64,000 bases of DNA from Rhizobium sp. ARZ01 (GTDB lineage: Bacteria; Pseudomonadota; Alphaproteobacteria; Rhizobiales; Rhizobiaceae), in assembly GCF_014851675.1 (NCBI RefSeq), contig NZ_JACVAE010000002.1, forward strand, positions 248,001-312,000. The letters run 5' to 3'. The position numbers and the translations under genes are program-made. A model generated the notes under the pieces. That model ran no database searches. It was not told the DNA's origin and worked only from the letters and a program-made list of their open reading frames with translations. Positions 18,916 through 26,441 of this stretch are shown in pieces. Positions within the stretch are counted from its first letter, which is position 1. Every line of letters starts with the position of its first letter.

Positions 18916-18979
18916 ATTGCCTCCTCAGGCGGCTTCGCGCAGATCCATCCACGCGGCCCAAACGCGGTCAAGGCGTCTT

Positions 18980-19009
18980 CGTTTACCGTTGTTAAGAATT
19001 CGGTAAACG
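18980..19009. promoter_or_regulatory. Inverted repeat upstream of the membrane-anchored unknown
   Basis: CGTTTACCG (18980-18988) and CGGTAAACG (19001-19009) are perfect 9-base arms separated by 12 bases. It lies 65 bases upstream of the minus-strand gene in a divergent intergenic region, so it may be an operator. Confidence 0.4.
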
Positions 19010-19169
19010 TTGGCGCCGCGTTCCGCAAGTCTCGGAGCGACCTGCGCGAATCGCGATGGGGAAAACAACTGGCAAGACTCCCATGATCCAGAACCGGGAT
19101 TTCCCATCCGCTCTAGACAAAAACGATGCCTCGTCGCCTTTTCAAGGCGCGCGAACATTGCTAGGCTTC

Positions 19170-19183
19170 TTACGTTTTCGTAA
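19170..19183. promoter_or_regulatory. Operator-like palindrome before nitronate monooxygenase
   Basis: TTACGTTTTCGTAA has arms TTACG/CGTAA around TTTT, 25 bases before the chosen start codon. It shares the ACGTTT(A/T)CGT core with the palindrome upstream of fadD. Confidence 0.4.
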
Positions 19184-19207
19184 ACGTTAATGAATTTGGG
19201 ACCGACC

Positions 19208-20170
19208 ATGACCTTGCCCGCCGTCCTGCGCGACAATCTGCGACTGCCCGTCGTCGCTTCGCCGCTCTTCATCATATCGCATCCCGCGCTAACCCTGGCG
19301 CAATGCAAGGCTGGCGTGGTCGGCACGTTCCCAGCACTGAACGCGCGACCGGAATCGCAGCTGGACGAGTGGCTTGCCGAGATTACCGAAGGCCTGCGAG
19401 ACCATGATGCGAAGCATCCGGACCGCCGCGCGGCGCCGTTTGCCGTCAACCAGATCGTCCACAAGTCCAACAGGCGGCTCGAGCACGACCTGATGATGTG
19501 CGTGAAATACAAGGTCCCGATCGTCATCTCGTCGCTGGGGGCAGTGCCGGAGGTCAACGCTGCGATCCACTCCTATGGCGGCATCGTGCTGCACGACGTG
19601 ATCAACAACCGCCACGCCAATTCCGCCATCCGCAAGGGAGCGGACGGCCTGGTCGCGGTCGCCGCCGGTGCCGGCGGACATGCCGGCACGCTGTCGCCCT
19701 TCGCGCTCGTCCAGGAGATCCGCGCGTGGTTCGACGGACCACTGCTGCTGTCGGGCGCTATCGCGACCGGTGGCGCGATCCTCGCCGCCCAGGCTATGGG
19801 CGCAGACATGGCCTATATAGGCTCTCCATTTATCGCCACGGCCGAGGCCCGCGCCAGCGACGCCTACAAGCAGGCCATCGTCGACGGCAGCGCGGCAGAT
19901 ATCGTCTATTCGAACTACTTCACCGGCGTCCACGGCAACTACCTCAGGTCATCGATCCGGGCCGCCGGACTGGATCCGGACAACCTGCCCGAGGCAGACC
20001 TGAGCAAGATGGATTTCGAGAAGACGGAAAACGGCGCGAAGGCCTGGAAGGACATCTGGGGTTGCGGCCAAGGCATCGGCGCAGTGAAGGAAATTACCAC
20101 GACTGAAGCACTTGTCGCGCGCCTGGAAGGCGAATACCGGGCCGCCCACGCCCGCCTCGCCGCACTTTGA
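19208..20170 (+). CDS. Nitronate monooxygenase family protein
   Basis: A 320-residue flavin-dependent TIM-barrel enzyme of the 2-nitropropane dioxygenase/nitronate monooxygenase family. It likely oxidises nitronates, or serves in fatty-acid-linked metabolism as some paralogues do. FMN-phosphate-binding segments are AAGAGGHAGTLSPFALV and LSGAIATGGAILAAQAMGADMAYIG. The ATG at 19208 (MTLPAVLRDNLRLP) has GGGA about 7 bases upstream; the ATG at 19190 has none. It is divergent from the unknown at 17761 and followed by a tRNA gene. The physiological substrate is not evident. Confidence 0.88.
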   Translation: MTLPAVLRDNLRLPVVASPLFIISHPALTLAQCKAGVVGTFPALNARPESQLDEWLAEITEGLRDHDAKHPDRRAAPFAVNQIVHKSNRRLEHDLMMCVKYKVPIVISSLGAVPEVNAAIHSYGGIVLHDVINNRHANSAIRKGADGLVAVAAGAGGHAGTLSPFALVQEIRAWFDGPLLLSGAIATGGAILAAQAMGADMAYIGSPFIATAEARASDAYKQAIVDGSAADIVYSNYFTGVHGNYLRSSIRAAGLDPDNLPEADLSKMDFEKTENGAKAWKDIWGCGQGIGAVKEITTTEALVARLEGEYRAAHARLAAL

Positions 20171-20295
20171 CAGGACCTAAAACCCTACTCGGTTCGAAAA
20201 AGCGCCAAATAGCAAACAGATGACTTGAAATCTCCGCGCAATGCGGTTATCAGCCCCACACATTCCGGCCCGCGACACTTCGAGGGCCGATGCGG

Positions 20296-20371
20296 GCCGC
20301 TTTAGCTCAGTCGGTAGAGCACATCATTCGTAATGATGGGGTCACGTGTTCGAGTCACGTAAGCGGCACCA
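20296..20371 (+). tRNA. tRNA-Thr (anticodon CGT)
   Basis: A 76-base cloverleaf: acceptor GCCGCTT/AAGCGGC, D arm with AGCTCAGTCGGTAGAGC, anticodon stem CATCA/TGATG with loop TTCGTAA giving anticodon CGT, T loop TTCGAGT, and an encoded ACCA end. It reads the threonine codon ACG. Confidence 0.97.
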
Positions 20372-20540
20372 TAAAATCAAGCATTTAGCCTGGTTCTTGA
20401 ATACACACTGAAATCACTAGCAATCAGCCTAGCGGCGGAAATCACGCCCCTGTTTCAGCGCATTTTGATTAGGTTGCGAAAACTAATTACATCTAATACG
20501 CTTGCCATGCGAGTTCTACAACCAACTCAGGGGCAGAAGC

Positions 20541-21719
20541 ATGGCACTTCGAGTTTTCGGCACGACGGACGTCGCCAGCGGCGTCCGTGGTAATCTCGGC
20601 ACGACAGATGACGCAATTGTAGCAGTTGGTGTCGTCGTCGGTTCGACTGACACCGACGCGATAAATGCCACTGGATCCGACCACTCGGTCGTGGTCAACG
20701 GGATGGTAACAGGATCCCGCGCTATCGACATTTCATCAATTACAGGCACAAGCACATCCAACAATCACGTGGTCATCAACTCGACGGGCAGCGCCTATGG
20801 GTTTGGCTTGGGACGCGCTGCAATTGCCATCGGCGGCACAAATGCCAAGCTCGATAACAGAGGAACAATCTGGGGTGAGGACTTTGGCGTCTTTATCGGT
20901 TTCGGGACCGCCGGAGCTACCAAGTCGGTCGTCTTCAATCGTGGAACCATCGAAGCTGATCAGATCGCAATTCTGCGAAGCCCTGGTGGATCGGAAACTC
21001 TCGAGATTTTGAACACCGGGCTCATTACATCCGAGGATCGAGCGCTGAAAGGCAGTAATTCGACGGGGATCGTCACCATTACCAACACGGGACGCATTGT
21101 TGGCGATATCGATTTCACGGAAGCCGCCGACAGCTACAATGGCACGAGCGGCCGGTTGACGGGAACTATTTTCGGCCGCGCAGGCAGCGACACGCTGCGC
21201 GGCGGCATCGACAACGACAAATTCAACGGCGGCACCGATCACGACAAGCTCTATGGCGGCAAAGGCAATGACACGTTGAACGGCGATGCCGGCAACGATT
21301 TTCTCCAAGGCGACGACGGCAACGATATTATCGCCGCGGGAGATGGTTTCGACACGATTTATGGCGGCCTTGGGAAGGATACGCTTTCGGGTGGGACCGG
21401 CAAGGACACGTTCGTCTTCAAAGGCATCAAGGACAGTACGGTCGATTCATTGGGCCGCGATGTCATCAAGGACTTCTCGCGGGTGGCCGGGGACAGGATC
21501 GACCTGAAATCGATTGATTCCAGCATCAAGGCCGGCGGCGATCAGGCTTTCAAATTCATCGGCACGCAGGCGTTCCACAAAACGGCCGGCGAGCTTCGCT
21601 ATGAGATCAAATCCGGCGACACCTACGTCTCCGGTGACATCAACGGCGACGGCAAAGCCGATTTTTCCATCGTGCTAGACCTAAGCCTTGCGATGAAAGC
21701 AACCGATTTCATTCTTTAA
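20541..21719 (+). CDS. RTX-type calcium-binding secreted protein
   Basis: A 392-residue protein. The first 210 residues are beta-rich repeats with TNTGRI/LNTGLI units. Residues about 213-285 hold RTX nonapeptides (GGxGxDxxx type), such as [17 protein letters not shown] and [19 protein letters not shown]-terminal region of about 100 residues ending [13 protein letters not shown] resembles the serralysin-type C-terminal domain and the uncleaved type I secretion signal. No signal peptide is present, as expected for T1SS. AGGGG precedes the ATG at 20541. No catalytic motif was seen. The upstream gene is tRNA-Thr. The partial gene at the left edge has the same N-terminal repeat style. Confidence 0.85.
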   Translation: MALRVFGTTDVASGVRGNLGTTDDAIVAVGVVVGSTDTDAINATGSDHSVVVNGMVTGSRAIDISSITGTSTSNNHVVINSTGSAYGFGLGRAAIAIGGTNAKLDNRGTIWGEDFGVFIGFGTAGATKSVVFNRGTIEADQIAILRSPGGSETLEILNTGLITSEDRALKGSNSTGIVTITNTGRIVGDIDFTEAADSYNGTSGRLTGTIFGRAGSDTLRGGIDNDKFNGGTDHDKLYGGKGNDTLNGDAGNDFLQGDDGNDIIAAGDGFDTIYGGLGKDTLSGGTGKDTFVFKGIKDSTVDSLGRDVIKDFSRVAGDRIDLKSIDSSIKAGGDQAFKFIGTQAFHKTAGELRYEIKSGDTYVSGDINGDGKADFSIVLDLSLAMKATDFIL

Positions 21720-21929
21720 CACCCCGACGTCGCAGGGTTCGTCGATCGGAAGCCAGAGGCGCGGCGCTTTAGTACCGCGCCCGGCAGCGACGCCCCCGCT
21801 CTCCTGAGTATGGTCACCTGGAAGCATGCGGGTCGACCGTCGTTGTTTGCGGTGCAAAAGCTGTCCGCCGGTTCCCTTTGGGCCACTCCCTGAACGTTCG
21901 GCGCTTTTCGCGGCCGACCGTGATCGCCC

Positions 21930-23090
21930 TTACTCGGCCGCTCGCTTCTCGACAACCGGAGCGTTCTCGTCGGTCAGCTCCACCTCGCGTACCCATTCGC
22001 GCCAGATGGCGACCAGGAGCGCCATCAACACGGGGCCGATGAAGAGCCCGAGGAAACCCATCGTCTTGACGCCGCCGATCAGGCCGAAGAAGGTCGGAAG
22101 GAACGGCAACTTGATCGGGCCACCGACCAGCTTCGGACGCAGCGTCTTGTCGACGATGAAAAGTTCGACTGATCCCCAGAGGAAGAGGGCGACACCGGCA
22201 AACGGCGAGCCGCTGGAGATCAGGTAGATCGAGACCAGTGTGAACGAGAGCGGCGCGCCTCCGGGAAAGAGCGCCATCAGGCCGGTCAGAACGCCGAGCG
22301 TGACCGCGGAGGGAACGCCGGCGATCCAATAGGCGATGCCGAGCACGATACCCTCGCCGATGGCGATCAGCGTCATACCGGTGACGGTCGAACTGATCGT
22401 TGCTGGCACGATGCGGGAGATGCGCCCCCAGCGCATCGGCAGAATGCGCTCGCCGATCCCGTCCACTTGCGCCATGAACGTCTCGCCGTCGCGATAGATG
22501 AAGAACAGCGCAATCAGCATGAACAACATCGTTAGCAACAGGTGAAATGCCGCCCCGCTCGCGGCAAGCGCCACGCGGTAGATGTTGCCGATGTTCGCGC
22601 CGCTGATGATCTGGGTCAGTTCGCCGATCGCGCCTGGGTGATCCAGGAGGTCCGTCCACTGTTTCGCCATCCACTCACCGACAACCGGAAGGGCGCGGAT
22701 CCAGTCCGGCACCGGTGCGCCTGTCTTGTTGGTTGCTACCGCCCAGCCGATCCATTCGCGCACCTCCTGGAAGGCGTAGGTAATCGCATACATGAGCGGC
22801 ACGACGATGAAGCCGAGGATCAGGAGAATGGCGATCGCAGCTGCCAGCGTCCGGCTGTCGCCGATGGCTTGCCGGAGACGGCAGAAGAGCGGCCAGCTCG
22901 CCGTGGCGATCACGAGCGCAGCAAGCACCGGAACGACGAAGCCATGGAAGAAATAGATGCCGGCGATGATGATGAGGAAAAGCAGCCAGCGGGCGGCCGA
23001 GATCGGGGAGATCAGCGCGACGCTGGTCGGCCGTGCAGATCCGAGCAACCGGGGCTCGGAGCGCATATTGCGCAGTTCGGGCTGATGCAC
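21930..23090 (-). CDS. AI-2E family transporter (PerM-type permease)
   Basis: A 386-residue polytopic membrane protein of the AI-2E/PerM/YdiK family. About eight helices include paired N-terminal helices (32-75), a soluble middle segment with the IRALPVVGEWMAKQW-type amphipathic region, and a glycine/proline-rich C-terminal half with GVLTGLMALFPGGAPLSF. Family members are linked to export of AI-2 or to Na+/H+ exchange; the substrate is unknown here. The start is GTG at 23090, preceded by AAGGAGG at optimal distance. It stands alone. Confidence 0.88.
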   Translation of the reverse strand: MHQPELRNMRSEPRLLGSARPTSVALISPISAARWLLFLIIIAGIYFFHGFVVPVLAALVIATASWPLFCRLRQAIGDSRTLAAAIAILLILGFIVVPLMYAITYAFQEVREWIGWAVATNKTGAPVPDWIRALPVVGEWMAKQWTDLLDHPGAIGELTQIISGANIGNIYRVALAASGAAFHLLLTMLFMLIALFFIYRDGETFMAQVDGIGERILPMRWGRISRIVPATISSTVTGMTLIAIGEGIVLGIAYWIAGVPSAVTLGVLTGLMALFPGGAPLSFTLVSIYLISSGSPFAGVALFLWGSVELFIVDKTLRPKLVGGPIKLPFLPTFFGLIGGVKTMGFLGLFIGPVLMALLVAIWREWVREVELTDENAPVVEKRAAE

Positions 23091-23348
23091 CTATTCCTCC
23101 TTGCCGATGCCGCTCGCTGTTTCTTGCGCATTTAGAGCCGCATCGCCTGAATACCGTGATAACAGCGTCTTGTGTCAGGGCAAACAAAACCTTGCGTGCC
23201 CGCTATTTTTTTTGCTCCTCTTGCGGTGCAGCCCTCTTGCCGATGCGAACCAATGGAACCACTGATTGCGACCGCTCTTGCCGCACATAGGGGGGATTGC
23301 AGGGTTCGTGTCCGGCACAATGGCCGCAGTGCTCATCGGGAGACCGCG

Positions 23349-23996
23349 ATGCATGACAGGGAAAGCAGCCACGTTGGTGCAGCTTCATCAACGCCGTCCG
23401 GAGTCGATGCTGTGCCGGAGACAGATATAGCCCCGCCGTTCGGCGGCGTCGTCGGCTGGAGGAAACAGGAGCGGGAAAGGCTGATCGCACAGCGGCTCGC
23501 CCATTCGGCTGAAAGTCGCACACGAGCGGCGGCGAGCATCCTTGAGCGACTGCGCGAAGTGGTCGGCGATGTTCGCGGCCGACGTATCAGCCTTTACTGG
23601 CCCTTCCGCGGCGAGCCGGATCTGCGGCCCTGGATCGAGGAAATCTGGGCGGGTGGCGGCATGGCGCTGCTGCCGATCGTTGTCGAGAAACGGCAGCCAC
23701 TGCTTTTCCGCAGTTGGCGACCCGGCGAACGACTGGAACGCGGCGTCTGGAATATCCCGATGCCCGTGGATGGAATTGCGGCCGACCCGGATATCGTGAT
23801 CGCCCCGGTGGTCGGGTTCGACCCTGCCCGCTACCGACTCGGCTACGGCGGCGGCTTCTTCGATCGCACGCTTGCCGCCTTGCGCGAAAAGCCGTTGGCT
23901 ATCGGGGTCGGCTACGGCTCGCAGGCGATCGCCACGATCCATCCCCAGCCGCACGACGTTCCCATGGACCAGATCATCACGGCAGATATCCGCTGA
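23349..23996 (+). CDS. 5-formyltetrahydrofolate cyclo-ligase family protein
   Basis: A 215-residue member of the 5-FTHF cyclo-ligase (MTHFS/YgfA) family, which makes 5,10-methenyl-THF from 5-formyl-THF with ATP. Typical segments are the GRRISLYWPFRGEPDL strand and the C-terminal GFDPARYRLGYGGGFFDRTL and GVGYGSQ motifs, with a QITADI-like tail. The N-terminal 35 residues are unique and rich in Ser/Ala. The ATG at 23349 has GGGAG about 7 bases upstream; the frame extends further upstream without support. The C-terminal signature is conserved, so activity is likely, but a paralogue with another role cannot be excluded. Confidence 0.85.
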   Translation: MHDRESSHVGAASSTPSGVDAVPETDIAPPFGGVVGWRKQERERLIAQRLAHSAESRTRAAASILERLREVVGDVRGRRISLYWPFRGEPDLRPWIEEIWAGGGMALLPIVVEKRQPLLFRSWRPGERLERGVWNIPMPVDGIAADPDIVIAPVVGFDPARYRLGYGGGFFDRTLAALREKPLAIGVGYGSQAIATIHPQPHDVPMDQIITADIR

Positions 23997-24160
23997 GCGG
24001 GGCGACAGCACCATGGGCCGGTGGCAGATAGCCTTGCGCAGAACACATGGTCCACTTCGCGCCGCCAAAGCGATCATCGGCGCAGAGCAGACCGATCCGC
24101 ACTTATGGGCCTTTGTGGAAGTCAGGGCGGCACTTTCAAAACCGCAGTGAAATACCCGCT

Positions 24161-24361
24161 CTAAACCCGCTTCTTTGAACCATGCTGGCTTGGAGCGTTC
24201 AACAGTTGGGCGAGGCGAAGCGCGCGAAGCCTTTCGGTCTTCTTTGCTCGTGCGGCAGCTTCGGCGGCAACGATGCTCTGGGCAACTGTATGTGTTTGTG
24301 CGGCCTTGTCTTGTGCCGAGGCCTTAGCTGGCTTGAAAAACTGCTCCTTTGTCACCGCCAT
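24161..24361 (-). CDS. Small conserved protein downstream of rpsU
   Basis: A 66-residue basic, alanine-rich helical protein (MAVTKEQFFKPAKASAQDKA). The ATG is preceded by a strong GGGAGGAAAG ribosome binding site, which supports expression. No domain is recognised. It follows rpsU by 42 bases on the same strand and may be cotranscribed with it. Confidence 0.65.
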   Translation of the reverse strand: MAVTKEQFFKPAKASAQDKAAQTHTVAQSIVAAEAAARAKKTERLRALRLAQLLNAPSQHGSKKRV

Positions 24362-24403
24362 GCTTTCCTCCCTATTCTGTATGCACTGGTCGCGGCGCCA
24401 TCT

Positions 24404-24646
24404 TCAGCGCGGCCTCACTGCCACTTTCCTTTTAGGGGCAGGCAACAAACCTTCGCGCTGTGCCTTCTTACGCGCGAGCTTGCGGGAACGCCGGATTCCT
24501 TCCGCCTTTTCACGCGCGCGCTTTTCGGAGGGTTTTTCATAGGTGCTGCGCGCACGCATTTCCCGGAATAGCCCTTCACGCTGCATCAACTTCTTCAAGA
24601 CGCGAATGGCCTGTTCGATATTATTGTCCCTGACGATTACTTGCAA
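24404..24646 (-). CDS. rpsU: 30S ribosomal protein S21 (TTG start)
   Basis: An 80-residue bS21. [45 protein letters not shown] is the canonical S21 core, followed by a basic tail. The start is TTG at 24646 with AGGAG a few bases upstream, an unusual but consistent choice because the next in-frame ATG would cut off the conserved N-terminus. S21 helps position the mRNA start region on the 30S subunit. It lies in a small-gene group with cspA. Rhizobia often carry more than one rpsU; only this copy is in the window. Confidence 0.93.
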   Translation of the reverse strand: MQVIVRDNNIEQAIRVLKKLMQREGLFREMRARSTYEKPSEKRAREKAEGIRRSRKLARKKAQREGLLPAPKRKVAVRPR

Positions 24647-24672
24647 AGCTTCTCCTGACGCAGCCGGAACTG

Positions 24673-24972
24673 CTATTTCCTGATCCTGATTGCATTTGGA
24701 TTGATCCAGCTATCTGGATTGATCCAGCTCGGTTCACCATCTGACGACGACGCGATGTGTGCATCACCGGCGCGTTCCGGCGACATAGCAGGATCGATTT
24801 CATCCTGGCTCATGCTTCGTGCGAAATTCTCATTCTGAAACCGGACTCTGTATCGGACCGATCCGTGCGTTTCGGGCAGTTCGGACACAATTCGTCCCGA
24901 GCCTTCCGGCTGGGCGCTTCCAAGCACCCGAGCTTTCAAGGTGTCCCCTGGTTGATAACGGTATTTAGGCAT
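24673..24972 (-). CDS. Small protein of unknown function with C-terminal tandem repeat
   Basis: A 99-residue protein ([20 protein letters not shown]) with a beta-rich N-terminal domain resembling an SH3-like or translation-associated fold ([10 protein letters not shown] and [10 protein letters not shown] strands). No family is assigned. The C-terminal tail carries a duplicated SWINPD unit from an 18-base tandem repeat. The ATG at 24972 was chosen on resemblance to a translation-type N-terminus; the frame extends to 25035, where ATGs at 24990 and 24984 are alternatives. It sits between cspA and rpsU. Confidence 0.6.
   Translation of the reverse strand: MPKYRYQPGDTLKARVLGSAQPEGSGRIVSELPETHGSVRYRVRFQNENFARSMSQDEIDPAMSPERAGDAHIASSSDGEPSWINPDSWINPNAIRIRK
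24697..24729 (-). repeat. 18-bp tandem repeat in coding sequence
   Basis: TGGATTGATCCAGCT occurs at 24697-24711 and 24715-24729, a period of 18 bases, that is an in-frame duplication of six codons. It encodes the repeated [12 protein letters not shown] in the C-terminal tail of the small protein. The unit itself is near-palindromic (TGGAT..ATCCA). Confidence 0.85.
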
Positions 24973-25080
24973 GAGAGCTCCCATGACCATAAAAACAAAA
25001 GGCCGGGCGTGAACCCGACCTCTACAGTCACTCATCTCTGCTGCCAGTACATCCGTGGTCAGCGAGAGCGAACGACAAAT

Positions 25081-25290
25081 TCACACCGCCTGAAGGTTGT
25101 CGGCGGAGCTTTTGCCCGACTTCCGGTCCTGCACAATGTCGTACCGGACCTTCTGGCCATCGTTCAGCGAACGCATGCCTGCGCGCTCAACGGCGGAGAT
25201 ATGAACGAAAACGTCCGTGCTGCCGTCGTCCGGCTGAATGAAGCCAAAGCCCTTGGTTGCATTGAACCACTTCACGGTTCCAGAATTCAT
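25081..25290 (-). CDS. cspA: Cold-shock protein (CspA family)
   Basis: A 69-residue cold-shock domain covering the whole protein. RNP1 is KGFGFIQPD (about 13-21) and RNP2 is DVFVHISAV (about 26-34). It binds single-stranded nucleic acid as an RNA chaperone. The ATG at 25290 ([14 protein letters not shown]) has AAGGAA at about 8 bases; the frame start at 25311 is inside the leader hairpin. The leader is long, and a 7-bp stem places the ribosome binding site in a loop. Confidence 0.94.
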   Translation of the reverse strand: MNSGTVKWFNATKGFGFIQPDDGSTDVFVHISAVERAGMRSLNDGQKVRYDIVQDRKSGKSSADNLQAV

Positions 25291-25316
25291 AACGATTTCC
25301 TTTCGAAGCAATCGTT
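25291..25316 (-). promoter_or_regulatory. Leader hairpin presenting the cspA ribosome binding site
   Basis: In the mRNA, AACGATT (complement of 25310-25316) pairs with AATCGTT (complement of 25291-25297), enclosing a 12-base loop that contains the AAAGGA ribosome binding site and ends directly at the ATG. Such presentation can modulate translation with temperature; this effect is inferred, not shown. Confidence 0.5.
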
Positions 25317-25707
25317 GTGGTTCCCGCGATACCTTGCGGGATGAGATCGATTTTTGAGAGGAAATCCGTCGGGAGCGTACTCGCTCAGGAACGACGTCAC
25401 AAGCAATGGTCGATTGAGGAAATATAGGCGCAATTTCTAATTTGGCAATGGAGCGAACCAGCCTCTGAGCTTTCTTGCCTGAAAACAGCCGGTAAGAACC
25501 TGCTTTCGCATGGAAGTTTATTTTCCGCCAAATACGACTTCACGCCTTTTCGCCCTACGATGAGGCTTCGAATAGCTCACATCGCGCCTGTACAAGGGAC
25601 GAAATAACTCAAGTCCGCGACCCTGGGTTTGGAACAGAAGCTGTCATCGGACATTCGTTGATGCGCCACTGCGGCGGAACCTTTATGGAAACCGGCCATG
25701 AGCATGC
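25317..25707. other. Intergenic region between cspA and the BA14K gene
   Basis: A 391-base region upstream of cspA and downstream of the minus-strand BA14K gene. It should contain the cspA promoter and long leader; a CTATATTT (-10-like) element is readable on the minus strand near 25420. No convincing coding frame was found. Confidence 0.4.
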
Positions 25708-26151
25708 CTATTGCGGCATGCACTGGACGCGCGGACCGCCGGTTCTTGGCAGATAGGTATTGTCCGAGAGACGGTAGCTCCGATAGCGGTTTGCACACCA
25801 TTGCTCCGCAGTCATGCCGTAGACGGGTGCGCCCGGCCCCACCGTCACATCGCCAAGCAATTCTCCCGTGCTGAACGCAGACCGCGGGTACCAATAGCCA
25901 TCCCTGTAGCGAAAGTACCCATCCCGGTAGAAACGACTGCCAAGAAAACCGCGATGGTATCGCGAACCGCCGCGCAGCGTGTCGATGGGATCGCCCCCCC
26001 GATTGAACACGTCCACCGGGTCCCCACCCCCGAGAAGGGTGGCGTCGTTGGGTGACCGTAGCGCATCGATCGCCAAAGCTGGCACCGGCCCGGCAGAGGA
26101 CAGGCACGCGCCGAGTAGGACTGATGACAAGATGACGAGCAGTTTCCTCAT
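25708..26151 (-). CDS. BA14K family exported protein
   Basis: A 147-residue protein with a signal peptide (MRKLLVILSSVLLGACLSSA, possibly a lipoprotein with LGAC as lipobox at 13-16). The middle is Gly/Arg/Tyr-rich (FLGSRFYRDGYFRYRDGYWY), and the C-terminal BA14K domain carries WCANRYRSYRLSDNTYLPR. BA14K proteins of Brucella are lectin-like immunoreactive envelope proteins; function in rhizobia is unclear. AGAAAG precedes the ATG. It is monocistronic. Confidence 0.8.
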   Translation of the reverse strand: MRKLLVILSSVLLGACLSSAGPVPALAIDALRSPNDATLLGGGDPVDVFNRGGDPIDTLRGGSRYHRGFLGSRFYRDGYFRYRDGYWYPRSAFSTGELLGDVTVGPGAPVYGMTAEQWCANRYRSYRLSDNTYLPRTGGPRVQCMPQ

Positions 26152-26289
26152 CGCTTTCTCCTTCGCCCTCTCTTAGGTCATTCTTTCACGCATGCCGAAG
26201 CTTTTCCAGTTTCTCCGCCTACGACGCTTTTCCTTCAGCGCTTGCAATGCCGCGGTCTGGACAGCATCTGGCTCGCTGCGAATACGATG

Positions 26290-26305
26290 TTGACGTTTAC
26301 GTCAA
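26290..26305 (+). promoter_or_regulatory. Perfect operator-like palindrome before fadD
   Basis: TTGACGTTTACGTCAA is a palindrome (TTGACG, TTTA, CGTCAA), 136 bases upstream of the fadD start. It contains a TTGACG -35-like hexamer. The sequence resembles operators described for MerR-family LiuR-type regulators of acyl-CoA degradation in Proteobacteria. The regulator is not in the window. Confidence 0.55.
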
Positions 26306-26441
26306 TGTAAGCTAGCGATTGTGCTTGAAGCCAAAGTTCAAAGGCAGCATGCTTGCCGCGCCGGTAGGTTGGGAGGACCGATTCTGGCGCATGTTTTGGG
26401 GCAGCAGATGCAAGCGAAAAGACGAGGGAGGAAGCGCGAAT

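Noticed and set aside
20296..20371. tRNA-Thr as an integrase attachment site
   Set aside because: No integrase gene and no direct repeat of the tRNA 3' end were found downstream; only the RTX gene suggests an accessory insertion.
23091..23348. A possible 6S RNA gene upstream of the 5-FTHF cyclo-ligase-like gene
   Set aside because: 6S RNA is known next to ygfA in some bacteria, but no long closed stem with the central bubble could be traced here.
24013..24150. A 45-codon frame (MGRWQIALRR...) after the 5-FTHF cyclo-ligase-like gene
   Set aside because: It has no recognisable family, a poor ribosome binding site and lies in a longer frame overlapping the upstream gene; expression cannot be supported.
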